In this document: positions 6,796 to 15,160 of the stretch, in pieces
Numbering within the stretch: the stretch's first letter is position 1
Layout of the letters: each line of letters starts with the position of its first letter
Assembly (NCBI RefSeq): GCF_016464365.1
Contig: NZ_JADCUC010000005.1
Coordinates: 1 to 64,000 of the forward strand
Reading direction: 5' to 3'
DNA length: 64,000 nucleotides
DNA from: Sandaracinobacteroides hominis
GTDB lineage: Bacteria > Pseudomonadota > Alphaproteobacteria > Sphingomonadales > Sphingomonadaceae
Position numbers and translations under genes: made by a program
The notes under the pieces: model-generated
What the model saw: only the letters and a program-made list of their open reading frames with translations
Database searches by the model: none
What the model was told of the DNA's origin: nothing

Positions 6796-7875
6796 ATGAT
6801 CAGCCAGGACAAGCATTCCGACCGGAAACCGGCGATCCTCGCCGATCCGCGATGGGCGCGCATCGTCGCCCGCGACAAGAGCGCCGACGGCCTCTTCTGG
6901 TACACGGTCGATACGACGGGCATCTATTGCCGGCCGTCGTGCCCGTCGCGCGGCTGCAACCCCCGGAACGTCACCATCCACGACACGCTGGAAAGTGCAC
7001 GCCGCACCGGTTTCCGGCCCTGCAAGCGGTGCAAGCCCGACGGGCCGGCCGCAGAGGTCGCACAGGCCGGGATGGTGACCCGCGCCTGCCGCCTGATCGA
7101 GACCAGCGAGACAGTGCCATCGCTCACGGAACTCGCCGATGCGCTCGGGGTCAGCCCCGGCCATTTCCACCGGATCTTCAAGGCCCATACGGGCCTCACG
7201 CCCAGGGCCTATGGGGCCGCCTATCGCACCAGGCGCGTCCGCGAGGCACTGGCGGGCGAGACCAGTGTGACCGAGGCGATCTATGATGCCGGCTTCAACT
7301 CCAGCGGCCGCTTCTACGAAGCCTCCAACGCCATGCTCGGCATGACCCCCTCGCGCTTTCGCGACGGTGGGGCGAAGGAAGAGATCCGCTTCGCCCTCGG
7401 CGAGACGATGCTCGGCACGATCCTCGTCGCGTCGAGCGCCAGAGGTGTCGCCGCCATCCTTCTGGGCGACGATCCCGACGCGCTGGCGCGAGACCTTCAG
7501 GACCGTTTTCCGAAGGCGGCGCTGATCGGCGCCGATGCTGCATATGAGGCGGTTGTGGCCAGCGTCGTCGGCTTCGTCGAGGCGCCGCAGATGGGGCTCG
7601 ATCTGCCGCTCGACGTGCGCGGCACCGCGTTCCAGCAGCGCGTCTGGCAGGCGCTGCGCGATATTCCCGCCGGGCAGACCGTGTCCTACTCCGACGTCGC
7701 TGCCCGCATCGGCGCACCCGCCGCCACGCGGGCGGTCGCCGGCGCCTGCGCCGCGAACAGGCTGGCGATCGCGATCCCCTGCCATCGCGTCGTCCGAAAC
7801 GATGGCGCGATCTCCGGCTATGCCTGGGGCGTCGAGCGCAAGCGCAAGCTCCTCGCCCGGGAGGCGGCGACGTGA
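6796..7875 (+). CDS. ada: Ada: methylated-DNA repair methyltransferase and transcriptional activator
   Basis: This 359-residue protein has the complete three-part Ada architecture. The N-terminal zinc domain has four cysteines at 45, 49, 76 and 79 (YCRPSC and PCKRC). C45 is the expected acceptor for methyl phosphotriesters. A central AraC-type HTH runs from about 95 to 180 and includes SPGHFHRIFKAHTGLTPRAY. The C-terminal O6-methylguanine methyltransferase domain carries IPCHRV with acceptor C329, plus the helix GTAFQQRVWQALRDIPAGQT. By analogy it repairs methylated DNA and, once methylated at the N-terminal cysteine, activates its own regulon. No alkB or alkA neighbour is present. Length is normal. 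Confidence 0.95.
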   Translation: MISQDKHSDRKPAILADPRWARIVARDKSADGLFWYTVDTTGIYCRPSCPSRGCNPRNVTIHDTLESARRTGFRPCKRCKPDGPAAEVAQAGMVTRACRLIETSETVPSLTELADALGVSPGHFHRIFKAHTGLTPRAYGAAYRTRRVREALAGETSVTEAIYDAGFNSSGRFYEASNAMLGMTPSRFRDGGAKEEIRFALGETMLGTILVASSARGVAAILLGDDPDALARDLQDRFPKAALIGADAAYEAVVASVVGFVEAPQMGLDLPLDVRGTAFQQRVWQALRDIPAGQTVSYSDVAARIGAPAATRAVAGACAANRLAIAIPCHRVVRNDGAISGYAWGVERKRKLLAREAAT

Positions 7876-7924
7876 TCGGGGATCGCGTCGCGGCAAGCGA
7901 AGCTGCCTGTCGGCGCCTGCGGCG

Positions 7925-10900
7925 TCACCAGCTTAGCCTGATGCCGCCCCAGAGCTGGTTGTTGTGGCTGCCGTTGCCGAGCTCGCCCTCATAGCTGGCG
8001 AACAGCGAGCAGTTCCGGCTGAGCCTGGCGGCCAGCGACAGACCGATCAGCGCGCTGTCACGCCGCATTTCCGCTCCATAGACGGTGAAGCCGGCGTCCG
8101 GCGCCGATGCAAAGGCCGCCGTCATATACCTGCCCGTGTCGCCGAATTCATGTGCCCAGCCCAGCCGCAGGCCAAGGTCGACCGGCACGGATTTGCCGGC
8201 ATTCAGGCCGATGTCCAGATCGGCGCCCAGCGTCGTACGCGCCGAGGTTGTGGACTGGCCCTCCACTACGAGCGCATATTCGCCGCTGCCGGTTTCGGTG
8301 AAGCCGCCCCTGTCCATCGCCACGACGTCCAGCATGCCAAAGGGCGTGATCGAGCTGCGCGCCGAAGCGCCAAGCGCCATCCGGTAGCCGGCATCGATCC
8401 GGCCGAGGAACTGGTCGGCCCGGCTGCTGCCCATCGCCGTCCCGTTCGAAAGCCCGGCGCTGGCAACATCGCGGTCCAGCTTGTTGCGGGCACTGGCATA
8501 GCCGGCCAGCCCGTCGACCTGCAGCGCGCCCTGCCCATAGGATGCGTAGGCGACGATGCCGAAGGTTTCGGCATCGGTGTCCGAGGTAAAGCCATCGACC
8601 GACTGCGAGCCGCTGACATAGCTGCCGGCAACGCCGAGCAGGAATTCCGAGCTCAGGCGATAGTCGAGCCCGAAGGCGGCGCCGCCCAGCGAATGGTCAA
8701 GGTCGGCGGCATTGCCGTCGCCATCGACACTGCCCTTGCTGCCGATGCCGGTGATCCAGACGGAGAAGCCGGAACCGGGTTCACCCAGCGCGGCGCGATT
8801 GCCGCCCGGATTGCCCCCGCGTGCGACCGACATCTGCTGGCCGACCATGTTCGTGAACAGCTGGCTGGCGCGCAGATTCACCGTGGGCAGAGCGGCATAG
8901 GGTTGCCCGCTCAACATCTGCAGCGCTCCGGGCGCCTGTGCAACCTGCAGATTGGCCATGGTCGTCACGATGCCGCCGACATTGCCGCCGGCGGCAAGCG
9001 TATCGAGTGCGGCGCCGACCGCCTGCTGGTTGCCGGTCAGTCCGGCCGCGCGGAAGGCGTCCGGAGCCAGCGCCAGCGTCACATAGATGTTGTTGGCGTC
9101 CAGCGACACCTGCGGCTTCAGGAAGCCGACGCCGCCTGACACCCGGTCGAAACGCACCTTTCCGCCGGCCTCGGTGCTGATGATCGTATAGCGGGTGTTG
9201 GGCACATATCGGCCGGGGTCGGCGATGATCTCCAGCGTTCCCGCGTTGATCGTCACCCGGTGCCCGGCGCCGACCACGCTGATCCGGTCGCTGTTGCCGC
9301 TGGCGTCGATTTCCATCCCCAGCGATCCGCTGTTCAGGGTGAAATTGCCGTCGATGACCAGATGCCCGATCGAATTGCCCGGCCGGATGGTGCCGCCATT
9401 GTTGGTGATGTCGCCCTTGATATTGCCAACGCCGCTCAGCGTGCCGCCGGCGTTCAGCACGATGTTGCTGGTGAGCGGCCCGTTCACCGCCAAGCCGCCG
9501 GCGTTGATGGTGGTGCCGCCGCCGACGCTGCTGGTGCCGGTCAGGTTGAGTTTACCCGATCCGTTCTTGGTCAGCGTGCCGGCGCCGCTCATGCTGCCGG
9601 CATAGGTGCCGTCGAAATCCTGATCGAAGATCAGCGCGGCGTTGTTGGCGATCGCGCCTTTCAGGCTGTTGCTGGTGCCTTGCAGGGTGCCTTCGAAAAC
9701 AGTGACCTCTGCCAGGCCGGCTACCTGCGAACTGTAGTTGCTCGTGCCCGACAGAGTAAGCTTTCCGGCGCCGGTTTTTGTGATGCTGCCCAGGCCCAGG
9801 GTGTCGCCGACGCCGGTTATGCTGCCGGCGAACGTGCCGTCGAAATCCTGGTCGAACACGACGCTGCGCGCGTTGGTGTTGAGGGCATTGGTATCGAAGG
9901 CGATGCTGCCGTTCAGGTTGCGCGTGTCAGCCTGGACTGTGCCGCTAAAATTGTTGAGGCCCGTGAATTGGGGTTGTGCCTGCAGGTCGAGCACAAGCGT
10001 GCCGTTGCCGACGAGCGTGAGCGGGGCGTTCTGCGCTGAGTTCAGCCCGATTGTCCCGCTGAGCACGACGGTCTTGCCCGAATCGATCAGGAACCCGCCG
10101 CCGCCCTCCGACAGCAGGATCGGACGGTCGATGTTGAGGTCTTCCGTCGAGTGGATCATGCCGTTGTTCAGCAGCGTCACGCTGGTGCCGAGCGCCCCAA
10201 GCTGGAAGTTGGACGATATCTGAAGCACGCCGCGCTCGACAACCGTGCCGCCCGCATAGCTGTTTGTCGCGGTCAGCTGGAGGACACCGTCACCGTCCTT
10301 GACCAAGGTGCCATCGCCAAGGATTTCGCCTGCCCAGACCAGCGGATTGCGCGCGACGAACAGGATGTTCCTGCCGGTTATCTGGAGCGAGCGATTGATG
10401 GAGAGCCCCGCGACAGCCTCGTCGGTCGTTGAGAGGGTGGCGTTTTCCATCTCGATCGTATCGCCGGGATTTGCCAGGCCAAGATTGAACTCGTTCGTGA
10501 AGATCAGCTCGCTATCCTCGATCGAGGTGCCGCCGGTGTAGCTATTGAAGGCCGTCAGCTGCAGGTGACCGCCGCCTTTGACAAAGAGCGTCCCCGAGCC
10601 GCTGATTGTCCCGCTCCAGGTGATCCGGCCGTTTCCCGGCGGAAACGCCCCGGCCCAGGGAACAAGGATGGTGCCGAACATCGTCAGCTCGATGTTGCGG
10701 TTTGCAGTCTGATCGTTCGGGATGGCGAAGCCAACATGGCCCCTTGTGAGGTGGATGGCCCCTTGGCCCTGATTGAGGCTGGCCTCCGACGCAAACAGCA
10801 TTGTGCCGTCTTCGACCGATATGTCACCGGAAAAACTGTTGTTTCCCGATAGGGTGATCGTGCCGTAGCCCTGTTGAAAGATCGAGCCGGTGCCCGAAAT

Positions 10901-12187
10901 GTCGCCGGCGATGGTGCCGTCGCTATCCTGCTTGAACACCACCTTCGCGTTATTGTGGATATTGCCCCGGATGCTGCCGGTATTGCCCTCCACCACGCCC
11001 TCGTTGATGAAGCTGCCCCCGGAATAGCTGTTGGCCCCCTCCAGCACCAGCGTGCCGCTGCCGAACTTCTCCAGCGACCAGCTGCCGGCATTGGCACCGG
11101 TTCCGCCTGAGCCGGTCTGGTCGGCGATGCTGTCGAGGAAACGGTCGATCTGGTTTGCGCCTGTGTTGACAACCAGTTTCCCGTTGCCGGCGAGGAACAG
11201 GCCGGCGCCGGCCGCGCCACCCACTGCGCCTGAAATATGGCCGGTTCCGCCAGCGCCGCCGGCCGCGCTGTTCGCCGTGAAATTGAATGCCCCGTTCAAG
11301 ACAAGCGAGCCGCCACTTTCGACGAAAACCCCGCCGCCAAGACCGGCGCCGCCGCCACCGCCGCCGCCAAACTTTTCGCCGTTGTTGAAGCCCCCCGCAC
11401 CACCTTTGCCGCCCAGCAGGCCGCCAGCCGCCACGGTCGATCCGCTGCTGCCGCCGCCCCCGCCGCCAAGGCCGCCGACGCCGCCCACCCATTGGCCGGA
11501 GCCGCCGCCTCCGCCGCCGAACCCGCCATTGCCCCCATAGTCATTGTCTGCGCCGTCGCCGCCGCCGCTGGCGACCAGACTGGCGTTGCCACCATCGGCC
11601 CCGGTTGGGAAATAGCCGCCGCCGCCGCTGGTGAAGGCCCATCCACCTCCTTCGCTGGGCCCGCCATTGCCGCCGCGTGCGACATTGTCCTTCAGGTACA
11701 CATCGCTGAGGGAAACCTGCGCCGCGCTGCCGATGAAGATCGCGCCGCCAAGCCCAGCCCCGCCGCCGCCGCCCCCGCCGGGCCGGCCGCTGCCGCCGTT
11801 GCCGCCCTGCGCGAGGCTGTTCTCGATGGTGAGCGTGTTCACCGCCACATTGCCGGATTGCACGAACAGGCCGCGATATTGGCCGGCGCCCGACAGGGTG
11901 TGATAGAGGCCGTTGATCGTCAGGTCCTTTTCCAGGACCGGCAGGTTGCTCTCCAGCGTGATGCTGTTCTGGAAGGTGATGCTGTCGCCATCGCTCGCGT
12001 TGTTGATGGCGTTGCGCAGATCCGCGTCGCTGGAGACACTGAAATTCGCCGCGTGCGCGGGGCCTGCCAGCAACACGAACCCCATTGCAAGCGCCATGGC
12101 CGGCAGCGGGCGCGACAGCATGGTGCCGCCCGACAGTCCCGAAACCGGCCGCCCTGTCCGCATCCCTGGCCTTGCAACAGCTCGCAT
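7925..12187 (-). CDS. Large autotransporter adhesin-like outer-membrane protein
   Basis: This 1420-residue type V-secreted protein begins with an extended signal peptide (residues 1-46, ending AGPAHA). About residues 110-330 are extremely glycine-rich with runs of G interrupted by A, N and S. A long beta-helical passenger follows with many passenger-associated repeats of the type GxGxLxKxGxGxLxLxGxNxYxG. The C-terminal autotransporter barrel (roughly the last 270 residues) has alternating strands and ends in the aromatic residue W. The ATG at 12187 was chosen over upstream codons because AAAGGA lies just before it and the signal peptide follows. Function is probably adhesion or aggregation. 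A good sigma-70-like promoter with an operator-like repeat lies upstream. Confidence 0.9.
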   Translation of the reverse strand: MRAVARPGMRTGRPVSGLSGGTMLSRPLPAMALAMGFVLLAGPAHAANFSVSSDADLRNAINNASDGDSITFQNSITLESNLPVLEKDLTINGLYHTLSGAGQYRGLFVQSGNVAVNTLTIENSLAQGGNGGSGRPGGGGGGGAGLGGAIFIGSAAQVSLSDVYLKDNVARGGNGGPSEGGGWAFTSGGGGYFPTGADGGNASLVASGGGDGADNDYGGNGGFGGGGGGSGQWVGGVGGLGGGGGGSSGSTVAAGGLLGGKGGAGGFNNGEKFGGGGGGGAGLGGGVFVESGGSLVLNGAFNFTANSAAGGAGGTGHISGAVGGAAGAGLFLAGNGKLVVNTGANQIDRFLDSIADQTGSGGTGANAGSWSLEKFGSGTLVLEGANSYSGGSFINEGVVEGNTGSIRGNIHNNAKVVFKQDSDGTIAGDISGTGSIFQQGYGTITLSGNNSFSGDISVEDGTMLFASEASLNQGQGAIHLTRGHVGFAIPNDQTANRNIELTMFGTILVPWAGAFPPGNGRITWSGTISGSGTLFVKGGGHLQLTAFNSYTGGTSIEDSELIFTNEFNLGLANPGDTIEMENATLSTTDEAVAGLSINRSLQITGRNILFVARNPLVWAGEILGDGTLVKDGDGVLQLTATNSYAGGTVVERGVLQISSNFQLGALGTSVTLLNNGMIHSTEDLNIDRPILLSEGGGGFLIDSGKTVVLSGTIGLNSAQNAPLTLVGNGTLVLDLQAQPQFTGLNNFSGTVQADTRNLNGSIAFDTNALNTNARSVVFDQDFDGTFAGSITGVGDTLGLGSITKTGAGKLTLSGTSNYSSQVAGLAEVTVFEGTLQGTSNSLKGAIANNAALIFDQDFDGTYAGSMSGAGTLTKNGSGKLNLTGTSSVGGGTTINAGGLAVNGPLTSNIVLNAGGTLSGVGNIKGDITNNGGTIRPGNSIGHLVIDGNFTLNSGSLGMEIDASGNSDRISVVGAGHRVTINAGTLEIIADPGRYVPNTRYTIISTEAGGKVRFDRVSGGVGFLKPQVSLDANNIYVTLALAPDAFRAAGLTGNQQAVGAALDTLAAGGNVGGIVTTMANLQVAQAPGALQMLSGQPYAALPTVNLRASQLFTNMVGQQMSVARGGNPGGNRAALGEPGSGFSVWITGIGSKGSVDGDGNAADLDHSLGGAAFGLDYRLSSEFLLGVAGSYVSGSQSVDGFTSDTDAETFGIVAYASYGQGALQVDGLAGYASARNKLDRDVASAGLSNGTAMGSSRADQFLGRIDAGYRMALGASARSSITPFGMLDVVAMDRGGFTETGSGEYALVVEGQSTTSARTTLGADLDIGLNAGKSVPVDLGLRLGWAHEFGDTGRYMTAAFASAPDAGFTVYGAEMRRDSALIGLSLAARLSRNCSLFASYEGELGNGSHNNQLWGGIRLSW

Positions 12188-12326
12188 CGACAAAATCCTT
12201 TGGAGAAAAGGTGGACGCACCCGGACGCGGCCGGCCCATGCACGAGGCCGGCGCATCCGCGATCCAGGTCACGGCAAAGATCGGATTTCAAAGCGTAAAT
12301 GCCCCAAGTGCATGACCCCCGAATCA

Positions 12327-12345
12327 CTGCAACGCAGAGTTGCAG
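12327..12345. promoter_or_regulatory. Inverted repeat in the autotransporter leader
   Basis: CTGCAAC-GCAGA-GTTGCAG is a perfect 7-bp inverted repeat with a 5-base centre. It starts about 7 bases downstream of the predicted transcription start of the autotransporter, where a repressor would block transcription. It could also form a small hairpin in the 5' leader. Confidence 0.5.
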
Positions 12346-12358
12346 AATTACAGTCCTG

Positions 12359-12386
12359 TTTATAGACCAACGGTCGAATTTGTCAA
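12359..12386 (-). promoter_or_regulatory. Sigma-70-type promoter of the autotransporter
   Basis: On the minus strand TTGACA (12386-12381) and TATAAA (12364-12359) are separated by 16 bases. This is a near-consensus promoter giving a leader of about 165 bases before the ATG at 12187. The -35 box is the centre of the inverted repeat CGAATT-TGTC-AATTCG (12375-12390), a second possible protein-binding site. Confidence 0.62.
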
Positions 12387-12517
12387 TTCGTGGTCCTTAT
12401 CGCGTCTCAGGGGGCCGTATTCCGCGCTGGCGGCCCGGCGGTTCCGGATGGCAGATGGCCGGGGCAGGGCGCGTTGCGGGCGGCAAGGGGAGTGGATTTT
12501 TCCCGCAGACGCTATAT

Positions 12518-12531
12518 ATACCGTTCGTTAT
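12518..12531. promoter_or_regulatory. Operator-like palindrome at the tetR start (site 1)
   Basis: ATACCGTTCGTTAT resembles the perfect palindrome at 13187-13200 (ATACCGGGCGGTAT) in 11 of 14 positions. It overlaps a TATATA -10-like sequence (12513-12518) and the start codon, a position that would allow TetR autorepression. Confidence 0.5.
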
Positions 12532-13141
12532 GGAAACTGATCTGCCAACGGCCGTGCGCGGGCGACCGCGCGAGTTCTGCACGGAAGCAGCGCTGGCCGC
12601 TGCGCTGCACGTGTTCTGGAGCAAGGGCTATGAGGGCGCTTCGCTGAGCGACCTGACCGAGGCCATGGGGATCACCCGGCCCAGTCTCTACGCCGCCTTC
12701 GGCAACAAGGAAGAGCTGTTTCGCAAGGCGCTCGACCTCTATGAGACCGAGAAGCTGGCCTATGTGGGCGAGGCGCTGGCCGAGCCGTCGGCGCGCGCTG
12801 TGGCCGAGCATTTCATGCGCGGCGCGCTGGAGAACCAGACCCGCAAGAGCGAGCCGCACGGTTGCCTGGGCGTGATCAGTTCGGTCGCCTGCGGCGCCGA
12901 GGCCGAATCCATCCGCAAGGAAGTACTGGCGCGGGGCGCCAAGGGCCGCGTGAAGCTGGTGGAGCGCATGCAGCGTGCCCGCGACGAAGGCGACCTGCCG
13001 GCGCATATCGATCCGGAAGCGATCACCGGATATCTCTATGCCGTGCTGCAGGGCATGGCCGTGCAGGCTGGCGCCGGCGCCTCTCGCGAGGAGCTGGAGC
13101 GGCTGGTGGAGACGACCCTGCTGGTCTGGCCGTCGCGCTAG
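12530..13141 (+). CDS. TetR/AcrR-family repressor of the RND efflux operon
   Basis: This 203-residue protein has an N-terminal TetR HTH at about residues 12-60: AALAAALHVFWSKGYEGASL, then TEAMGITRPSLYAAFGNKEELF. A ligand-binding helical domain follows, containing the HGCLGVISSVACG segment typical of the AcrR/TetR_C_33-like group. The gene precedes the adaptor-pump-channel operon on the same strand, 371 bases upstream of the first small gene, which makes it the likely local repressor. The ORF stays open upstream to 12299, but the ATG at 12530 gives a normal N-terminus. No Shine-Dalgarno sequence precedes it, and the -10-like TATATA lies so close that the mRNA may be nearly leaderless. Confidence 0.9.
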   Translation: METDLPTAVRGRPREFCTEAALAAALHVFWSKGYEGASLSDLTEAMGITRPSLYAAFGNKEELFRKALDLYETEKLAYVGEALAEPSARAVAEHFMRGALENQTRKSEPHGCLGVISSVACGAEAESIRKEVLARGAKGRVKLVERMQRARDEGDLPAHIDPEAITGYLYAVLQGMAVQAGAGASREELERLVETTLLVWPSR

Positions 13142-13186
13142 CTTCCGGGGTGCCGGAATCGCGGCGTTAACCGTGCTTGAATAAAA

Positions 13187-13200
13187 ATACCGGGCGGTAT
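13187..13200. promoter_or_regulatory. Perfect operator palindrome (site 2)
   Basis: ATACCG-GG-CGGTAT has two perfect 6-base arms around a 2-base centre and ends 9 bases before the -35 box of the efflux promoter. Palindromes of this size and composition are typical of AcrR/TetR-type operators. The adjacent TetR gene is the natural ligand. Confidence 0.6.
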
Positions 13201-13209
13201 AGAAAGCCC

Positions 13210-13247
13210 TTGACGCAGCGCAGTACGATATTTATACCAATCAGTAT
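13210..13247 (+). promoter_or_regulatory. Efflux operon promoter with overlapping operator (site 3)
   Basis: TTGACG (13210-13215) and TATACC (13233-13238) are spaced by 17 bases and form a plausible promoter. The -10 box lies inside ATACCAATCAGTAT (13234-13247), a degenerate copy of the site 2 palindrome with the same ATAC/GTAT ends. Repressor bound there would block RNA polymerase. The leader to the first gene at 13513 is about 270 bases. Confidence 0.55.
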
Positions 13248-13512
13248 GAAATGATCGACGGCACGGAGTCGGCGATCCGAACAGGGGAAGCCGCCATGCT
13301 GCAGCCGCCGGAAACATCAGCCTCATAGCCTGACGCGGGATCGCATCTGCGGCCCGCACCCACGCACCGCCCGTCCGCGCCAGCCGCCGCCACCCCTTTC
13401 CGGATGGCGCCTGCCGGCCTGCGTGACCCCAACCGAACAACCCGATTTGCGGGGATGGCGGAGCCATGCCTGCACGCCCGAAGCAACCCGTTCCGAAAAG
13501 GGGAGCCGTCCC

Positions 13513-13857
13513 ATGGCCTATAGAGATTTCTCGGATGCCGCCGACGCCCGCATGGCCGCCCGCACCGACACCCAGGGCTTCACCGATCTCGAATGGTCGG
13601 TCGTGGCCATTGCCCGCCGCGATCCGCTTTCCAGCATCGAGGCCCCCGGCCGTCTCGCCAGCAAGCTCGACGCCCTGCTGGGCCGGCAGCGCACGCCAAG
13701 GCTGGCCGACCCCCGGCTGGAGGCGCTGCGCCGCTTTGTCGTCGTCGACCATCACATGGGCAAATATCTGCCCGACCGCGAGATCGCCCATTTCGTCGGC
13801 GCCGGCTTCAGCCAGGTGCATGTGCATCTGCTGCGATCCGCCTCCTCCAATATCTGA
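13513..13857 (+). CDS. Hypothetical protein preceding the RND efflux genes
   Basis: This 114-residue cytoplasmic protein has no signal peptide, no membrane helix and no recognised domain. The ATG at 13513 follows GGGGAG with good spacing. The frame is open further upstream but without a better start. It is 12 bases before the adaptor gene, so it is probably the first gene of the efflux transcript. Sequence features are an acidic N-terminus, a central LASKLDALLG helix and a C-terminal half with VVDHHMGKYLPDREIAHFVGAGF. Its codon use matches the neighbouring genes, which supports a real gene. Function unknown. Confidence 0.62.
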   Translation: MAYRDFSDAADARMAARTDTQGFTDLEWSVVAIARRDPLSSIEAPGRLASKLDALLGRQRTPRLADPRLEALRRFVVVDHHMGKYLPDREIAHFVGAGFSQVHVHLLRSASSNI

Positions 13858-13869
13858 ACGGATTTCCCC

Positions 13870-15132
13870 ATGTATCAACAGCTTAACAAGTTCGAATCGA
13901 CGGCCGAAGCGGAAGTTCCCGAGCTTCTGCAGCAGCCCGCCCCGCGCTTCTCCCGCCGCGCCAGAGCAGGGCTGATCGCCGCCCTGTTGCTCGCGGCCGC
14001 CGGCGCCGGCAGCTGGCTGGCGAGCGGCAGCGAAGCGCAGGCCGATGCCCCGCCGCCGCCGAACGTGACGGTCAGCACGCCGCTGCAGCGCGCCATCACG
14101 GAATGGGACGATTACACCGGCCGCTTCGAGGCCAGCCAGGCGGTAGAAATCCGCCCGCGCGTCTCGGGCCAGCTGGTCGCCGTCCACTTCCGCGATGGCG
14201 ACATCGTGCAGAAGGGGCAGCTGCTGTTCACCATCGACCAGCGGCCGTTCCAGGCGGCGCTGGCAGAGGCCAGCGCCCGGGCAGCCTCCGCGCAGACGCA
14301 ATTGGCACTGGCGCGCAGCGAATATGCCCGCGCCGCCCGCCTCGTCAGCGACGAAGCGGTGAGCCAGGAGGAAGTGGACACGCTGCGCGCCGCGGCGAAA
14401 TCTGCCGAGGCGGCCGCGGCCGAGGCCGCCGTCCGCTCGCGGCAACTCGATCTGGATTTCACGCGGATCCGCGCCCCCAACACCGGGCGGATTTCGGATC
14501 GCCGCGTCGATACCGGCAATCTGGTGAGCGCAAACGAGTCCCTGCTGACGACCCTGCTGGCGCTCGATCCCATCTATTTCAGCTTCGACGGCTCGGAGGC
14601 GCTTTATCTGAAGGGCCTGCGCGAGCGTGACGCCAACGCGTCGCAGCAGGTGGAAATCCGCCTGCAGGACGAGGCCGGCTATAGCTGGCGCGGCAAGGTC
14701 GATTTCACCGACAACGCCATCGATCCGCGCAACGGCACGATGCGCGGCCGGGCGGTGATCGCCAATCCGGACTATTTCCTCGCCCCCGGCATGTTCGGCA
14801 ACATGCGGCTGACGAGCGGCGGCAGCGCCCCGGCCCTGCTGGTGCCCGACGCCGCTGTCCGCACCGATCAGGCGCGCAAGCTGGTGTTCGTGGTGGCGGC
14901 AGACGGAACCGTTGCCGCCCGCCCGGTGGAACCCGGCCCGATGGTCGGCGGCCTGCGCAGCATCCGCGCCGGCCTGAAGCCCGACGATCGGGTGGTGATC
15001 CAGGGCATGCAGTTCGCCCAGCCCGGGGCCAAGGTGAACGCCCGCGCCGGACGGATCGATCCGCCGGTGCAGGTCGCGGCAGCAGCACCCCCGCAAATTC
15101 CCACCGCCTCGCAGGCGACGCTGGCCAACTAG
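13870..15132 (+). CDS. RND efflux periplasmic adaptor (MexE/AcrA type)
   Basis: This 420-residue membrane-fusion protein links the RND pump to the outer-membrane channel. One N-terminal transmembrane helix (about residues 36-55) anchors it. There is no lipobox. It then has the barrel-sandwich segment (VEIRPRVSGQLVAVHFRDGD, continuing VQKGQLLFTIDQRPF), a coiled-coil hairpin rich in A, E and R, the second lipoyl half (DLDFTRIRAPNTGRI) and a beta-barrel domain (DNAIDPRNGTMRGRAVIANPD). The N-terminal cytosolic extension of about 35 residues is longer than in E. coli AcrA. It is followed by the pump gene after 28 bases. Confidence 0.93.
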   Translation: MYQQLNKFESTAEAEVPELLQQPAPRFSRRARAGLIAALLLAAAGAGSWLASGSEAQADAPPPPNVTVSTPLQRAITEWDDYTGRFEASQAVEIRPRVSGQLVAVHFRDGDIVQKGQLLFTIDQRPFQAALAEASARAASAQTQLALARSEYARAARLVSDEAVSQEEVDTLRAAAKSAEAAAAEAAVRSRQLDLDFTRIRAPNTGRISDRRVDTGNLVSANESLLTTLLALDPIYFSFDGSEALYLKGLRERDANASQQVEIRLQDEAGYSWRGKVDFTDNAIDPRNGTMRGRAVIANPDYFLAPGMFGNMRLTSGGSAPALLVPDAAVRTDQARKLVFVVAADGTVAARPVEPGPMVGGLRSIRAGLKPDDRVVIQGMQFAQPGAKVNARAGRIDPPVQVAAAAPPQIPTASQATLAN

Positions 15133-15160
15133 GCCGGACAGGCAACCGAAAGAACCCGCC

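Larger units (their letters stand above)
12188..12529. other. Divergent intergenic region between the autotransporter and tetR
   Basis: This 342-base region contains no gene. It holds the minus-strand promoter for the autotransporter, a 19-base inverted repeat in its leader and, at the right end, an AT-rich -10-like segment and operator-like palindrome overlapping the tetR start. The segment 12400-12500 is GC-rich and shows nothing I can interpret. Confidence 0.6.
13142..13512. other. Regulatory region upstream of the RND efflux operon
   Basis: This 371-base region has no credible gene. Its left third holds two TetR-operator-like palindromes and a promoter. The rest (about 13260-13490) is GC-rich leader with nothing recognisable, apart from the RBS GGGGAG (13499-13504) of the next gene. 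Confidence 0.6.

Noticed and set aside
13880-13900. A tRNA-like T-loop phrase (GTTCGAATC)
   Set aside because: It lies in the reading frame of the efflux adaptor gene and has no matching acceptor stem or anticodon arm.
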